Source: Trichosphaerium sp. ATCC 40318 (Eukaryota > Discosea > Flabellinia > Trichosidae). From it: DNA of 64,000 bases. The notes beneath the pieces were generated by a model that saw only the letters and a list, made by a program, of their open reading frames with translations, was not told the DNA's origin and ran no database searches. The stretch lies in assembly GCA_038496445.1 (NCBI GenBank), contig JALMLS010000208.1, positions 1 through 64,000 of the forward strand, read 5' to 3'. Each line of letters opens with the position of its first letter. The first letter of the stretch is position 1. Positions 20,756 through 31,508 of the stretch are shown piece by piece. Both the position numbers and the translations under genes were made by a program.

Positions 20756-22551
20756 ATGTCTCTCCAGTCGCAGTTTAGAGCCTTCACATCAAAATGTTAC
20801 GCCGAACAAGCCAAGGTAAGTAACAGAAGTCAGTTTAGTTTTTATTTCGTTTAGTTTAGTGTTAACTCGCTTTATTTTCATTTGAAACCACTAATCACGT
20901 GTTGTTTAGGCGTTTTTGAATGCTTATTGGAAAGAAGTTGAAGGTACGACAACATAAACACCAATTACTGCGAAAACAAAACCACAAGCAGTATTTGCCA
21001 CTCGCTGTTTTCTCTCACGTGTTTCGAAACGATATTTACTAAATTTGTTCACAGATAAAGCTGAAGACGTTTGGGACTGGACAAACAAGGTATAGTCGTT
21101 AACAGATTTCATCGTTGATTTCATTGCCACAAATCCTGTTTTACATGCTAATTTTTTGTTGTAGTTCGCTGAGCTTGATGTTGAGAAGGAAAAAGAAGGG
21201 TACAATACATTTCGCTTTCGTTTTTTGGATACACAACCATTTTAATGCTTTTCTAGGTGTGACGTTGATGAATTTACTGCTCATCGTTTTTTGGAGAGCT
21301 TGAGTGCGTATAAACGGAATCAATGAGTTGTATGTCTCACAGTTTTGTAAAAGGCGAAACAATGACAGTGAAGCAAATGAGAGTCGCTCTTACTGAAGCT
21401 GATTTGGACTTTAACAAACGCATTGCTCTCTTGGGTAAGTCAACTGGAGGCGCCAGGTTGAAATATTGCGCTCTAATACGTTGGTGTAGAGTACTGTCTA
21501 TGGAAGTTTGGTAAATCGGTTACAGACTTTGTTGCTCGTCCAAAGGTACCGGTTAATATTTAATCACAATTACCTAACGCTCAATTTTCAAGGGTGATCC
21601 TGAACAAATCCGTCAAGCTGAAGAAATGTTGGCAGCTGTTCAAAAACTTGTTGAAGAAGCTCAAGCAAAGGCTCAAGAGGCAAAAGCAAGAGCTGAAGAA
21701 GCTAAAGAGAGAGCGAATGAAGCCAAAGCCAGAGCTGATGAAGCCAAAGTACACAAAAACGAAATGTAAATATCTAATAATTTTGTTAGCAAAAAGAAAA
21801 CGAGGCTGATGAAGCCGCTGCGCCATTCAGAGCTGCTGAAGCTGAGCTTGCAACCGCATTGGCTGAATTACAGGTACTGTTCCATTGAAAGAGTATTACT
21901 CACACATATGGATAGGCCCAAGAAGATGCTTACAATAACAAGAAAGAAGCGCTCAAGAAAAAATCTGAAGAAGGAGGTGTTGTTTCAAGAGGCAGAGCAA
22001 AAGCTGATTTGGCTCAACTTCTCGCCGGTACGCACTGCCCTTAACATGAATTATTAATCTCATATGTTCAATTGCCATCTTATTCATTCAATAGAGGATC
22101 CATTGCCTCTTCGTACAGCTAAGATCACAACTGAAGCTGCAAGAAAACGTGCCGAGAAAGCCAAAGAACCATTTGAAGTTGCTCATGCCAAAGCTATTGC
22201 TGCCCGCGAAGCTGCCGATGCTGCTGCTCAAGCTGCAGATGAAGCCCGCCAAGCTGCCGATGACGCTGCAGATGCAGCTGATGCTGCTGTAGACGAAGCT
22301 AGAGAAAAATTCAAAGAAGCTGAGGTAATACTCACTCCCTGTATTTACCCACTTTAACATTTGGCTTAGGTCAAGTTCCAAGAACTCAAAGATGCTGGAG
22401 CTGGCGCTGGCAACATCTGGGTATGTATTCTTTTATACATCTGTTATCGTATGTTTTAATACCTTTTAACTTTGTTCAGTGGATGGAACGTGAAGTAACA
22501 GAGATGAAGAAGTACATGCCTTTGAAAAAAGGTGGTATTGCAAAAAAGTAG
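20756..22551 (+). CDS. Ala/Glu/Lys-rich coiled-coil protein, tandem copy A (13 exons)
   Basis: Exons: 20756-20815, 20910-20943, 21055-21089, 21165-21199, 21257-21303, 21354-21434, 21490-21545, 21593-21748, 21790-21873, 21916-22027, 22095-22324, 22370-22420 and 22480-22551. All join in frame. The N-terminal ~120 residues are globular (FRAFTSKCYAEQAK, AFLNAYWKEVE, DVWDWTNKFAELD, DEFTAHRFLESL, LTEADLDFNKRIALLEYC), EF-hand-like in spacing but without complete calcium loops. Residues ~120-330 are long coiled coil dominated by A, E, K and Q with a near-heptad EEAQAKAQEAK pattern. The C-terminus is conserved (MEREVTEMKKYMPLKKGG). I have seen proteins of this layout in other protists but know no experimental function; a cytoskeletal or structural role is a guess. 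Confidence 0.85.
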
Positions 22552-22790
22552 AAGATGGTAATCAGCGATTATTATTATGCACCAGCCATTTAGACAGTTA
22601 TAAATATGTTTAACTTGTTGTGATATGCAAAATTTGTGAGCTAATAAAGTAATCGCAGTGCACTGCACTAACACTTATCATTCGCCTCGCATAGTCCATG
22701 TGAATGTACGCACAAAGTGATGTTGTTTGTTTAAGTCACCAACTTGTTCTTGACAAGTCAGTTTGTAAAAGTCTTGAATAAGAGAAGCAG

Positions 22791-24508
22791 ATGTCCCTCC
22801 AATCGCAGTTTAGAGCCTTCACATCAAAATGTTACGCCGAACAAGCCAAGGTAAGTAACAGAAGTCAGTTTAGTTTTTATTTCGTTTAGTTTAGTGTTAA
22901 CTCGCTTTATTTTCATTTCAAACCACTAATCACGTGTTGTTTAGGCGTTTTTGAATGCTTATTGGAAAGAAGTTGAAGGTACGACAAAATAAACACCAAA
23001 AACCGTTTATTTTCGCAGTAATTGTTCACGTGTTTCTAAACGGTGTTTACTCTGTTCGTAGATAAAGCCGAAGACGTTTGGAACTGGACAAACAAGGTAT
23101 AGTCGTCAATATTATTGTACTTCGCGTTTAACGCTTACCTCTGTTTCGTAGTTCGTTGAGCTTGACATTGAGAAAGAAAAAGAAGGGTACCATAAAACTG
23201 ATTTTTTTTTCCAACGCTTTCAGCAATTTTAACATGTTTTCTAGGTGTGATGTTGATGAATTTACTGCTCATCGTTTTTTGGAGAGCTTGAGTATGTATC
23301 AGCTGTCAAAATAGTATTTTGCTCACAGCTTTTTTAAAGGCGAAACAATGACGGTGAAAGAAATGAGAGTAGCCCTTACTGAAGCTGATTTGGACTTTAA
23401 CAAACGCATTGCTCTCTTGGGTAAGTCTGTTGACGACAAGGTTAACATTGTTGCGCTCTAATACGTTGGTGTAGAATACTGTCTATGGAAGTTTGGTAAA
23501 TCGGTTACAGACTTTGTTGCTCGTCCAAAGGTACCCTTTTTACGCGTTATCTATGTATCAGTTGTGCTTACTGTTGATTTTCAAGGGTGATCCTGAACAA
23601 ATCCGTCAAGCTGAAGAAATGTTGGCAGCTGTTCAAAAACTTGTCGAAGAAGCTCAAGCAAAGGCTCAAGAGGCAAAAGATAGGGCAGACGAAGCAAAAG
23701 CAAGAGCTAATGAAGCCAAGGTACAACAAATTTTTAACATAAAATAAGCTGAAGGTTTGTTAGCAAAAAGAAAATGAAGCTGATGAAGCCGCTGCTCCAT
23801 TCAGAGCTGCTGAAGCTGAGCTTGCAACCGCATTGGCCGAGCTACAGGTACAGATTCATTCTAACGGCATATTGCTCACGTATGGATAGGCCCAAGAAGA
23901 TGCTTACAATAACAAGAAAGAAGCGCTCAAGAAAAAATCTGAAGAAGGAGGTGTTGTTTCAAGAGGCAGAGCAAAAGCTGATTTGGCTCAACTTCTCGCC
24001 GGTACGCACTGCCCTTAACATGAATTATTAATATCATATTCCATCTTATTCATTCAATAGAGGATCCATTGCCTCTTCGTACAGCTAAGATCACAACTGA
24101 AGCTGCAAGAAAACGTGCAGAGAAAGCCAAAGAACCATTTGAAGTTGCTCATGCCAAAGCTATTGCTGCCCGTGAAGCTGCCGATGCTGCTGCTGACGCA
24201 GCTGATAAAGCTCGTGAGGCTGCTGATGCAGCTGTAGACGAAGCTCAAGAAAAATTCAAGGAAGCCGAGGTGAGAATATTATCAAAACTTGAAGTGGTTA
24301 TATTGACCATCATTTAGGTCAAGTTCCAAGAACTCAAAGATGCTGGAGCTGGCGCTGGTAACATCTGGGTATGTATTCTTTTAATCTTATTATACATCCG
24401 TTATCGCATGTTTTAATACCTTTTAACTTTGTTTAGTGGATGGAACGTGAAGTGACCGAGATGAAGAAGTACATGCCTTTGAAAAAAGGTGGTATTGCAA
24501 AGAAGTAG
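22791..24508 (+). CDS. Ala/Glu/Lys-rich coiled-coil protein, tandem copy B
   Basis: Same exon count and splice positions as the copy at 20756-22551, starting MSLQSQFRAFTSKCYAEQAK at 22791 and ending at TAG 24506-24508. Coding differences are few: DVWDWTNK becomes DVWNWTNK, and the coiled coil is shorter by a few AAD and KAR units. Intron 1 (GTAAGT, TCACGTG near its end) is almost identical to that of copy A, while several later introns differ in length and sequence. It lies 240 bp downstream in the same orientation, so this is a recent tandem duplication, possibly homogenised by conversion over the 5' end. Confidence 0.85.
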
Positions 24509-25175
24509 AGGATGGTAATCAACGATTATTAGCTATGTGTCAGCGATATATAGTTATATATTAATCACAAGATGGAAAAAAACGAACAATCCTGGCGAAA
24601 ATAAATAAAAAAGTGCAAGTCCTTCAAACATCACAATTATCCTATTTGAAGCTATTTATTATTGCTTAAAAACTTCCTCTAATCTATCATTGTAAATGAT
24701 AGGATTTGACCTGAAATAATGCCATTCTATTCTAGCGTTAAGCCTACAAGGTCACTCCCAATATGTAGCATGCACTTAAAGTGCAAAGTTAGTCTACAAC
24801 CAAAAATTTTGTTTACATTTTTAGAACTACGGTTACATGGCGCATACAGTATCGCCTAGAGATACCTTGGCGCTTTTCAATCAGTTAGTGTTGAGCGCTC
24901 CTGACGTGTGAAATTACTGCGTGTCGTCTTAGTATGTTACCCAACAAATAACAAGCAATTCATTTTCAAAAAATACAAAGCTCCAAACACGTGATTTCTT
25001 GTTAAAATAACAGTCTAGCCCAGTTTCATTTCAACAAAAAGTGGTTGATTTTTTGAGTTTGAGTCAACAGCTATTCCGTAATAAGTACACGTGTCACCAT
25101 GGATCGCACAAGGAAATAAAAAACCGTTTGATTTGGCATCTGATACATTAAATCAAAGGTAAACGTTTTTTGTTG
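24509..25175. other. intergenic, no gene seen
   Basis: AT-rich spacer with a small hairpin (CTATCATT-gta-AATGATAG near 24685) and CACGTG sites near 24986 and 25089. A possible non-ATG exon ends at 25158 with a GT donor, matched by an AG at 25200-25201 inside the next gene's N-terminus. Confidence 0.4.
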
Positions 25176-26332
25176 ATGTATTGTTCTAAAATAATTTGTA
25201 GCGCTCAAAAAACGTTACTGGACATGCCCACTGAGATTATAACTATTATTCTAAGTCATACAACCAAATCGCGATTTGCGGCTTGTCAAACATGTCGTAT
25301 CCTTTCTTCTATCATTCACGACATTGTTGGGTACCATAGTATACGTATAACAACAGAAAAACAAGTTAAACAAGTTGTAAAGCATTGTGGAATCATGAAA
25401 CACACAATGATCAATTTAGTAAATAGTAGAGCTTTAAGGTTTCCGTCTGACAAGATTGTGGAACAATTTGCAGGAGTTCATACAATTGCCTTGATAGGTT
25501 GTCGACAAATTACAGACAAATCAATGATATATTTGGCAGGAGTTCATACAATTGACCTTTCTAATACATCAGTGACAGATGAAGGAGTCAAAGCACTTGT
25601 TGGCATACATACTATTAAACTTTCTCACACCTCTATAACTGATATCGGAGTGAAAGCACTTGTTGGAGTTCATACACTTGACTTAAGCTTTTGTGAGCAA
25701 ATTACAGATGAAGGTGTTATACCTCTTACAGGTGTTCATACTATTGACCTTTATCGTACATCAGTGACAGATGAAGGAGTGAAAGCACTCATTGGTGTTC
25801 ATACTATTCAACTTTGTGGCACATCTGTAACAGATGAAGGAGTGAAAGCACTCAAAGGTGTTCATAGTATTGACCTTCGTTGGACTGCAATGACAGATGA
25901 AGCACTCCAAAGTCTTGTTGGTGTACACACAATTGACCTGCGTTATTGTGATAATATTACAGTTGAAGGAATCAAAGCACTCAAAGGTGTTTGTGAGATA
26001 AGTCTTTCTTTAGCAAGAGACTCATGGCTCAAACAACTTGGTGATGTACACACTGTCCATATCAGCCAAGGAAGGTATGTAACAGATGATGGAACAAATC
26101 ATTGACCAATGTCAAATACCTTGATTTGAGTGGTTTCCTAAAGATAACAGACTTGGGTTTTAAGACATTGGTCAACCTTGAGCGCTTAGCCCTGTATTTC
26201 TGTCCACAGATTACAAATGGTTGCTTGAACCACTTACCGTCTTTAAAACAGGTTGCAGGATTGAAAAATACCAAACTTACACAAGCAGCTGTTGAGGCAA
26301 TGGGTATCCAATATTGTGGACTGTACTTGTAA
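25176..26332 (+). pseudogene. F-box/LRR gene with a -1 frameshift near 26090
   Basis: The frame from ATG 25176 encodes an F-box (LLDMPTEIITIILSHTT, then CQTCRILSSIIHDIVGYH) and about ten GVHTI-type LRR units, ending early at GTNH-stop (26105). The expected continuation is in the +1 frame: SLTNVKYLDLSGF, a C-terminal LRR cap (CPQITNGCLNHLPSLKQ) and a terminus like those at 29.6 and 31.5 kb, ending at 26332. One missing base, most simply an A in the GGAAC run at about 26093, explains the break. It may be a true pseudogene, a sequencing or assembly indel, or a spliced gene (a GTATGT occurs just before), though the interrupted repeat argues for an indel. A 43-nt intron at 25159-25201 could also supply an alternative N-terminus. 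Confidence 0.65.
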
Positions 26333-26704
26333 CTAGTTCAATTTATTTGTAATTAGTTAATAAATAGGCAATATTTATAAGCCATTGTAATGTTGTTTTG
26401 TCTATTGTACAATTTTCTAACTTTTGGATTATCATATTCTTTTTAAGTGTGTGCTATAAATAGCTTCTCAACTTATCCTGACTTTGGTAACAGACCTGCA
26501 TTTGGAATTGGTACTGGTATTTTTGGGAGATCCACTCGAAGAGGTCCACAAGGCACTAAATAAAATCAAAACCAATCATATCACAATAGCTTCTATTAAC
26601 AAATGCTGGTGACACTGAATTGTCTGCCTTTTCTGGCGTCCTTTCATTACTAAGATCGTTTGCCTCTGTTTAATCTTATAAAGTACTCGCCCTGTATCAA
26701 AAAC

Positions 26705-26757
26705 GTAGAGGTGGCCGCTAAACGGCTTAGCCGATACCAGACCACGACCACCTCTAC
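26705..26757. ncRNA. candidate structured RNA / long-stem hairpin
   Basis: GTAGAGGTGG (26705-26714) pairs perfectly with CCACCTCTAC (26748-26757). The 33-nt interior holds a second short stem (CGGCTTAGCCG). It is unusually GC-rich for the spacer. At 53 nt it is too short for a tRNA and lacks the T-arm motif. It could be a small RNA, a processed repeat terminus or a chance fold. Confidence 0.3.
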
Positions 26758-27089
26758 AATTATGTCAATATCAATTTGCTCTGTATTTGTAGCTTAACGA
26801 ACCTCTTTAAAATTATCAAAAACACAACACTGACAACCAATGATCCGCATGGGAATCCAGACTTCTGCTTTTAATCAAACAGACAATATTTCATCAAAGT
26901 TTTAAGTAGAAGATGATAAAACAGAATTTATGGCTGTACACGTGTTTTCTCCGGTTACAGAAGTTGGGTAAGCTTAGATTACTCTCATAAATCAACTACA
27001 AACAGCCTACAGCCCTTATACAGAACCTGCTCGAGCAGAATCACCCACATCCCACAAGACGTTTCGTTCAAGTTTTCAGCCTGACAGGT

Positions 27090-27400
27090 CAAATATGGAA
27101 ATAAAAATTTTTGTGGGATTGTTAAATCACGTGGGTTTAAACTTGACTATGTGAGGGCATCACATTTTAAAAGGTGAGATTCGCCAGTTCTGTCAGAAGT
27201 GTCAAATCCATCAGTAGAGCTGACAGATCAGGCAGAAACTGGATTTTTTTGTTTGTTTTTATCAAGCTAAAAGCCCTGGTAGCGCCCACAGCAACGTCGG
27301 TAGTGTTGTGAGGTTTTTATGTCAATATAACTGCTTTGTTGTTTCAATGCTGTGAGAGCGCTTCTGTTAGCGTGGAGTAGGCGCTAGCGCAGCGTTTGTA
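27090..27400. repeat. dispersed repeat, copy 1 (relative at about 57.9-58.2 kb)
   Basis: AAATCACGTGGGTTT, then about 70 bp later CTGTCAGAAGTGTCAAATCC and CAGGCAGAAACTGGA recur in the same order at 58.09-58.22 kb. The adjacent module at about 27285-27395 (GCTTCTGTTAGCGTGGAGTA) matches the reverse complement of 57.91-58.03 kb. The two copies therefore share two modules, one of them flipped. Confidence 0.6.
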
Positions 27401-27624
27401 AGCTATGTACACATATGTTGATTTTTAAAGCAAACACAAACGGCAAATAGTGTTGGTGGAAAGCTCAAGCTTTGTAGATCAATAACCTTTTAATTCGCTT
27501 TTAGCTCAATAAAGGATGTTGACAATTCGATTGACTTAACACAAAAATACAATCTCATGCTTAAGTTTACCTAAAACCGTTTAGCGCTAGCTTTGAAACT
27601 ACTTCTTGCTAGTACACAGAAAAA

Positions 27625-28620
27625 ATGAACCAAAACAGCGCATTCTTTGATGAGATACCTGTTGAAGTCATTGTTCATATTCTACAATACGTTTCGCTCT
27701 TAACTATGCACTCAGTTGTTCGTACATCCAAACTTTTATCAAATATCGCAATAAATCACGTGGGATACGTAAACACAAGGAAAATCGTTCTTAAAACACC
27801 AAAAAAGCTGAAAGAGCTCTTCAAAACACTGCCACACCTCATACACACCAATAGTATTACTCTTCGATTCTCTATCAAACAAAAGCATCTAAAGTATCTA
27901 CAAGGAGTATACAATCTAAAATTAAAGATAAAAGACTTGCTGAAGGTTGATTTTACAAACCTCAAGATTGTTAACTGTATTAACCTCTTTCATTGTAAGA
28001 ATCTTACTGATGATCACCTTGTACAACTTGCTGGAGTACACAAGATTATATTGTGGAACACAAATGTGACAGATAAGGGTGTTAGAGCGTTGTCTGGTGT
28101 TCACACGATTGACTTACGCAATTGTATAAATGTTACAAGCGATGGTATTAAAGCACTAGCTGGTGTTCATTCTATTAAACTTCGTGGCTGTAGTGTTACA
28201 GACAATGGTGTTAAGGCATTGGCTGGTGTTCATAAAATTCTCCTGGATAAATGTGATGTAACAGATGATGGCATCAAAGCGTTGGTTGGCGTTCATACGA
28301 TCAGAATATATAGTTGTGACTCTGTTACAGATGATGGTATCAAAGCACTAGCAGGTGTTCATAAAATTGACTTAAGCATGGATCATATTACAGATGATGG
28401 CATCAAAGCGTTGTCTGGTGTTCATACTATTAGACTACAGGATTGCCATAGTGTTACAAATGATGGTATCAAAGCATTAACTGGAGTTAATACCATTGTT
28501 GTGGAATATTGTATACAAGTTACAGAAGCTGGCATAAAAGCATTGGAGGGTGTTCCTTCTGTAACGTTTTTTGATGAACCTGTAGGTGGTTTGCTTCAAC
28601 GTTTACTTCGTAAAAAGTAG
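27625..28620 (+). CDS. F-box / leucine-rich-repeat protein (GVHTI array)
   Basis: 331 residues from ATG 27625, intronless. The F-box is at residues 6-45 (FFDEIPVEVIVHILQYVSLL). The Lys-rich linker and RFSIKQKHLKYLQGVYNL block match the gene at 4755. About nine LRR units (VTDDGIKALAGVHTIRL-type) follow, then a basic C-terminus (LLQRLLRKK). It is the closest relative of the 4755 gene in this window, with fewer repeats, so repeat number changes between paralogues. Expected SCF-type substrate receptor by domain layout. CACGTG occurs near 27756 within the coding region. Confidence 0.82.
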   Translation: MNQNSAFFDEIPVEVIVHILQYVSLLTMHSVVRTSKLLSNIAINHVGYVNTRKIVLKTPKKLKELFKTLPHLIHTNSITLRFSIKQKHLKYLQGVYNLKLKIKDLLKVDFTNLKIVNCINLFHCKNLTDDHLVQLAGVHKIILWNTNVTDKGVRALSGVHTIDLRNCINVTSDGIKALAGVHSIKLRGCSVTDNGVKALAGVHKILLDKCDVTDDGIKALVGVHTIRIYSCDSVTDDGIKALAGVHKIDLSMDHITDDGIKALSGVHTIRLQDCHSVTNDGIKALTGVNTIVVEYCIQVTEAGIKALEGVPSVTFFDEPVGGLLQRLLRKK

Positions 28621-29644
28621 CAGTTTATGTTGACTTACAAATAAAACCTGAACCTTGCACATGTCGTGCAACAGAACATTCCAATAATTTAAGTGTTGTT
28701 TAGTACTACTACAATCACTTGCAAAAAGGCTTTAGAAATTTATCATACAATATTGAAATACATGTTGTACAGATCATCTATTAGACATATTTCAAACCCC
28801 TGACCACTTTCTTCAATAATAATATAACAAACGAATTATTATTTTGTGAGAGTGGAACATGCAAGAAAGGAGAAAACGAGAGCTGTGGCAGTCATTTTGT
28901 GTTTTTCTATTTTGCCTGTTAACTAGGTAATGATATTCAGTCAACGGGCTCTGTGACACTCCGGATATAACGCTATATAGCGATCCATAACTTGTGTATA
29001 CAAACCTTACTTATTAGTACCTATACAACACCACTTGTTATCTTGTCAGTTACAAACTATTTTGATTTTTAACACTGTTCTATCATTAACGTCCAAAATG
29101 ATATACGTGCTAGTAACGTCCTTTCTCAAGTTCTTTTTGAAATCATTCAATGTAAGTTCTTTGAAGATGGTAAGGTTTATAATCAAGTAAAATTGTTCAC
29201 GTTTTACAGAAAAAGGACTCAAAGCTTAGAGATGACGTTTGTCTCAACCGTGTGTTGATCCATGTTTAGAACTACCTTCTAGAAGTTTTACCTACAAGCT
29301 ATGGATTGGTTGTAATGTATTACTTGGTAGATACAAGGTATGTAGCAAATTAGAGAACCCACTGTAGGCTTTCTTAGGATGCCAAACTTGCCAAAATTCA
29401 AATAGTGCGCCACAAGTAGCCCAAGGGACTTTCCGGGATAAATTGGCCAAATTTCTAAAGCAAAAAGAGCTTGTACACTACACAAGTAGTGCCAGCAAAA
29501 ATACCTTTAGAACACATAAGCACATTTCTGGCTTTTACTTTTATTGCGTCTTTATACGTTGAATAAACATACATGGTAAGGATTCAAGCTCAAGAGCATG
29601 CACATAATAAAATTGTATGAGTTTAATTCTTCTTCTATCAATGC
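28621..29644. other. intergenic, no confident gene
   Basis: Only very short frames (for example an ATG at 29098 followed by MIYVLVTSFLKFF before a GTAAGT). No family resemblance found. Confidence 0.4.
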
Positions 29645-30955
29645 TCAATGTGTCATCAATTGTGCGCCCAAAGCTAAGACAGCAGCTGTTGTACACTTTG
29701 TACCTTTTACAACTATTCCAAAAGCACCTTGAAGAGCTGATATCCCTTCATCTGTTACAAGACGACAATTCTTTAGACTTATTGTGTGAACACCTGCAAG
29801 AGCCTTAACACCTCTATCTGTTATCTTGACACAGTCATTCAACCATATCTTGTGTACACCAGCAAGGTGAATGACACCTTCATCTGTGATATCACTGCAA
29901 CCATTCAAGCGGATAGTATGCACTCCTGCAAGTGATTTCAATCCATTATCAGTTACACCTTTACAGTTGTTCAAATTTATCCTATATACCCCTTTTAAAC
30001 TTTCAAGGCATGAGTCTTGTACGATTGTCCTTTGTAACTGGATGGTGTGAATACCGGAAAAAGCTGATATTGAAGCTGCAGTTAGCTGAATACACCGATT
30101 CAAGCCAAGCACGCTGACACCAACAAGAGGTATGATATCTTCATCTTTAACCTTTAAGTGAGATAAGATGGCAGTATGTACACCTGATAGTTGTTTCACA
30201 TGATCAAGAATAACATTTTGACAATCAGAAATATCAATAGCACGAAGACACATATCACCTTTTGTGTTAATAGCTATAGCCAAATGTGAAAAACAAGATC
30301 CATCAATATTGTCACAACTAGACATTAATATTGTGTGGACTCCAGCAAGTGATTTTAAACCATTGTCAGTGACTTTGCAAGATCTGATATTTATCCAATG
30401 AACTCCAGCAAGTGATTTTATCCCTTCATCAGTTATCTTGTTACATTTTGCAATATTTACTTCGTAAGCACCTGAAATAGCTTCCAATGACTTATTTGTC
30501 AACTGGCTCATGTAGCTCACATCTATCGTATGTACACCTGACAAGAATTGAATACCTTCATCTGTGATATTGGGACAACTGAATATATCTATTTCTTTAA
30601 CACCAGCAAGCGCCTCGAGGCACTTATCACTCACTTTCATATTCCATAGTTGTAATCTTGTAACACCAGCTAACGAACATATTTCTTCGTCTGAGGCCTT
30701 GAACTTCCGGAATGATACAAAAGTATTGTTTAAAAGCAATTTTCGGCCGATTAAACTCTTTATGGACTCTGAAGACTTGATAAGGATTTTACCGTAACCA
30801 ACGTGTCTGTGGATAATGTCATAGAACAGCCAGCACGTCTGAGCAACCGAATATCGCGTTTTATTCGCAGTATACTCAAAAACGGCAGTAATGAGCTCTG
30901 CCGGCATTGTTTCAACAAAATGAGAGCCTGTGTCTTCACACCGTATACTAGTCAT
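29645..30955 (-). CDS. F-box / leucine-rich-repeat protein
   Basis: About 436 residues from the ATG at 30955; the frame is open farther up without an ATG. The F-box is near residues 15-60 (FVETMPAELITAVFEYTANK, then VAQTCWLFYDIIHRHVGYG). About 15 LRR units (ITDEGIKSLAGVHWINI, VTDNGLKSLAGVHTILM and similar) follow, several more diverged than in the 4755 gene. The terminus (CTTAAVLALGAQLMTH) matches the C-terminal ends at 26.3 and 31.5 kb. Intact and intronless. Its repeats carry more substitutions than those of its neighbours, so it may be older or less homogenised. Confidence 0.82.
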   Translation of the reverse strand: MTSIRCEDTGSHFVETMPAELITAVFEYTANKTRYSVAQTCWLFYDIIHRHVGYGKILIKSSESIKSLIGRKLLLNNTFVSFRKFKASDEEICSLAGVTRLQLWNMKVSDKCLEALAGVKEIDIFSCPNITDEGIQFLSGVHTIDVSYMSQLTNKSLEAISGAYEVNIAKCNKITDEGIKSLAGVHWINIRSCKVTDNGLKSLAGVHTILMSSCDNIDGSCFSHLAIAINTKGDMCLRAIDISDCQNVILDHVKQLSGVHTAILSHLKVKDEDIIPLVGVSVLGLNRCIQLTAASISAFSGIHTIQLQRTIVQDSCLESLKGVYRINLNNCKGVTDNGLKSLAGVHTIRLNGCSDITDEGVIHLAGVHKIWLNDCVKITDRGVKALAGVHTISLKNCRLVTDEGISALQGAFGIVVKGTKCTTAAVLALGAQLMTH

Positions 30956-31048
30956 TGCAATAGATAACAGTTGGAGTTGTTTGAGTTTATAGTGTTGCCT
31001 TAGCAAGCGAGTTAAGCACAAATTTTGTGAAGGGTTACCACTACTCAA

Positions 31049-31508
31049 TCACGTGTGGGAAGTTGAAAACTAAATCCTCCTGCGTGTGTTTGTTGTCCTC
31101 CATGTCAATACAAGTACTGTCTTTGGTACTTTTGCTAATAAGTTCTTGCAATGTAAGGTTCTGTAAAGAGTATTCCATTTCGCATCAAATACACGTTTAT
31201 TGTTAAGTTCTGTTTTCGCTTGGTTCTACTCCTCGCAGTGATCTATCTCTTACAGCAGGGTTCAAGTACCCAACAGTAGAAAAAACAAAGAGATAAAAAA
31301 TTTTGGTTCACCTCTGCTGGATTCTGTACAAACTTTTCTGCATTCACTGCCTGTACAACAGACACTTCTTGCCATAAATTTTAGTTGTACAAAGTCTGTT
31401 TCTTAGAAATCTGATTTTACGGCTGTAGACTGTTGACTTTGTATTTTACATAGCCAAGCTCCTTATTCTAAAACGTATAAAGCTCGGGTTGCACAAATAT
31501 TTTTATAA
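31049..31508. other. intergenic, no gene seen
   Basis: Spacer between two minus-strand LRR genes, with a CACGTG at about 31051 just upstream of the 30955 start. Confidence 0.45.

Larger units (their letters stand above)
26333..27624. other. intergenic with hairpin and dispersed repeat
   Basis: No coding gene. It holds a strong hairpin at 26705-26757 and a repeat at about 27090-27400 shared with 57.9-58.2 kb, both listed separately. Confidence 0.5.

Noticed and set aside
21593-21748. CRISPR-like or minisatellite array from the repeated GAAGC units
   Set aside because: The repetition is codon-level repetition of a coiled-coil exon, with exons and introns on both sides in frame.
26705-26757. 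tRNA gene
   Set aside because: It is 53 nt long and lacks the D-arm and T-arm consensus, so it is only a hairpin. I found no convincing tRNA or rRNA in the window.
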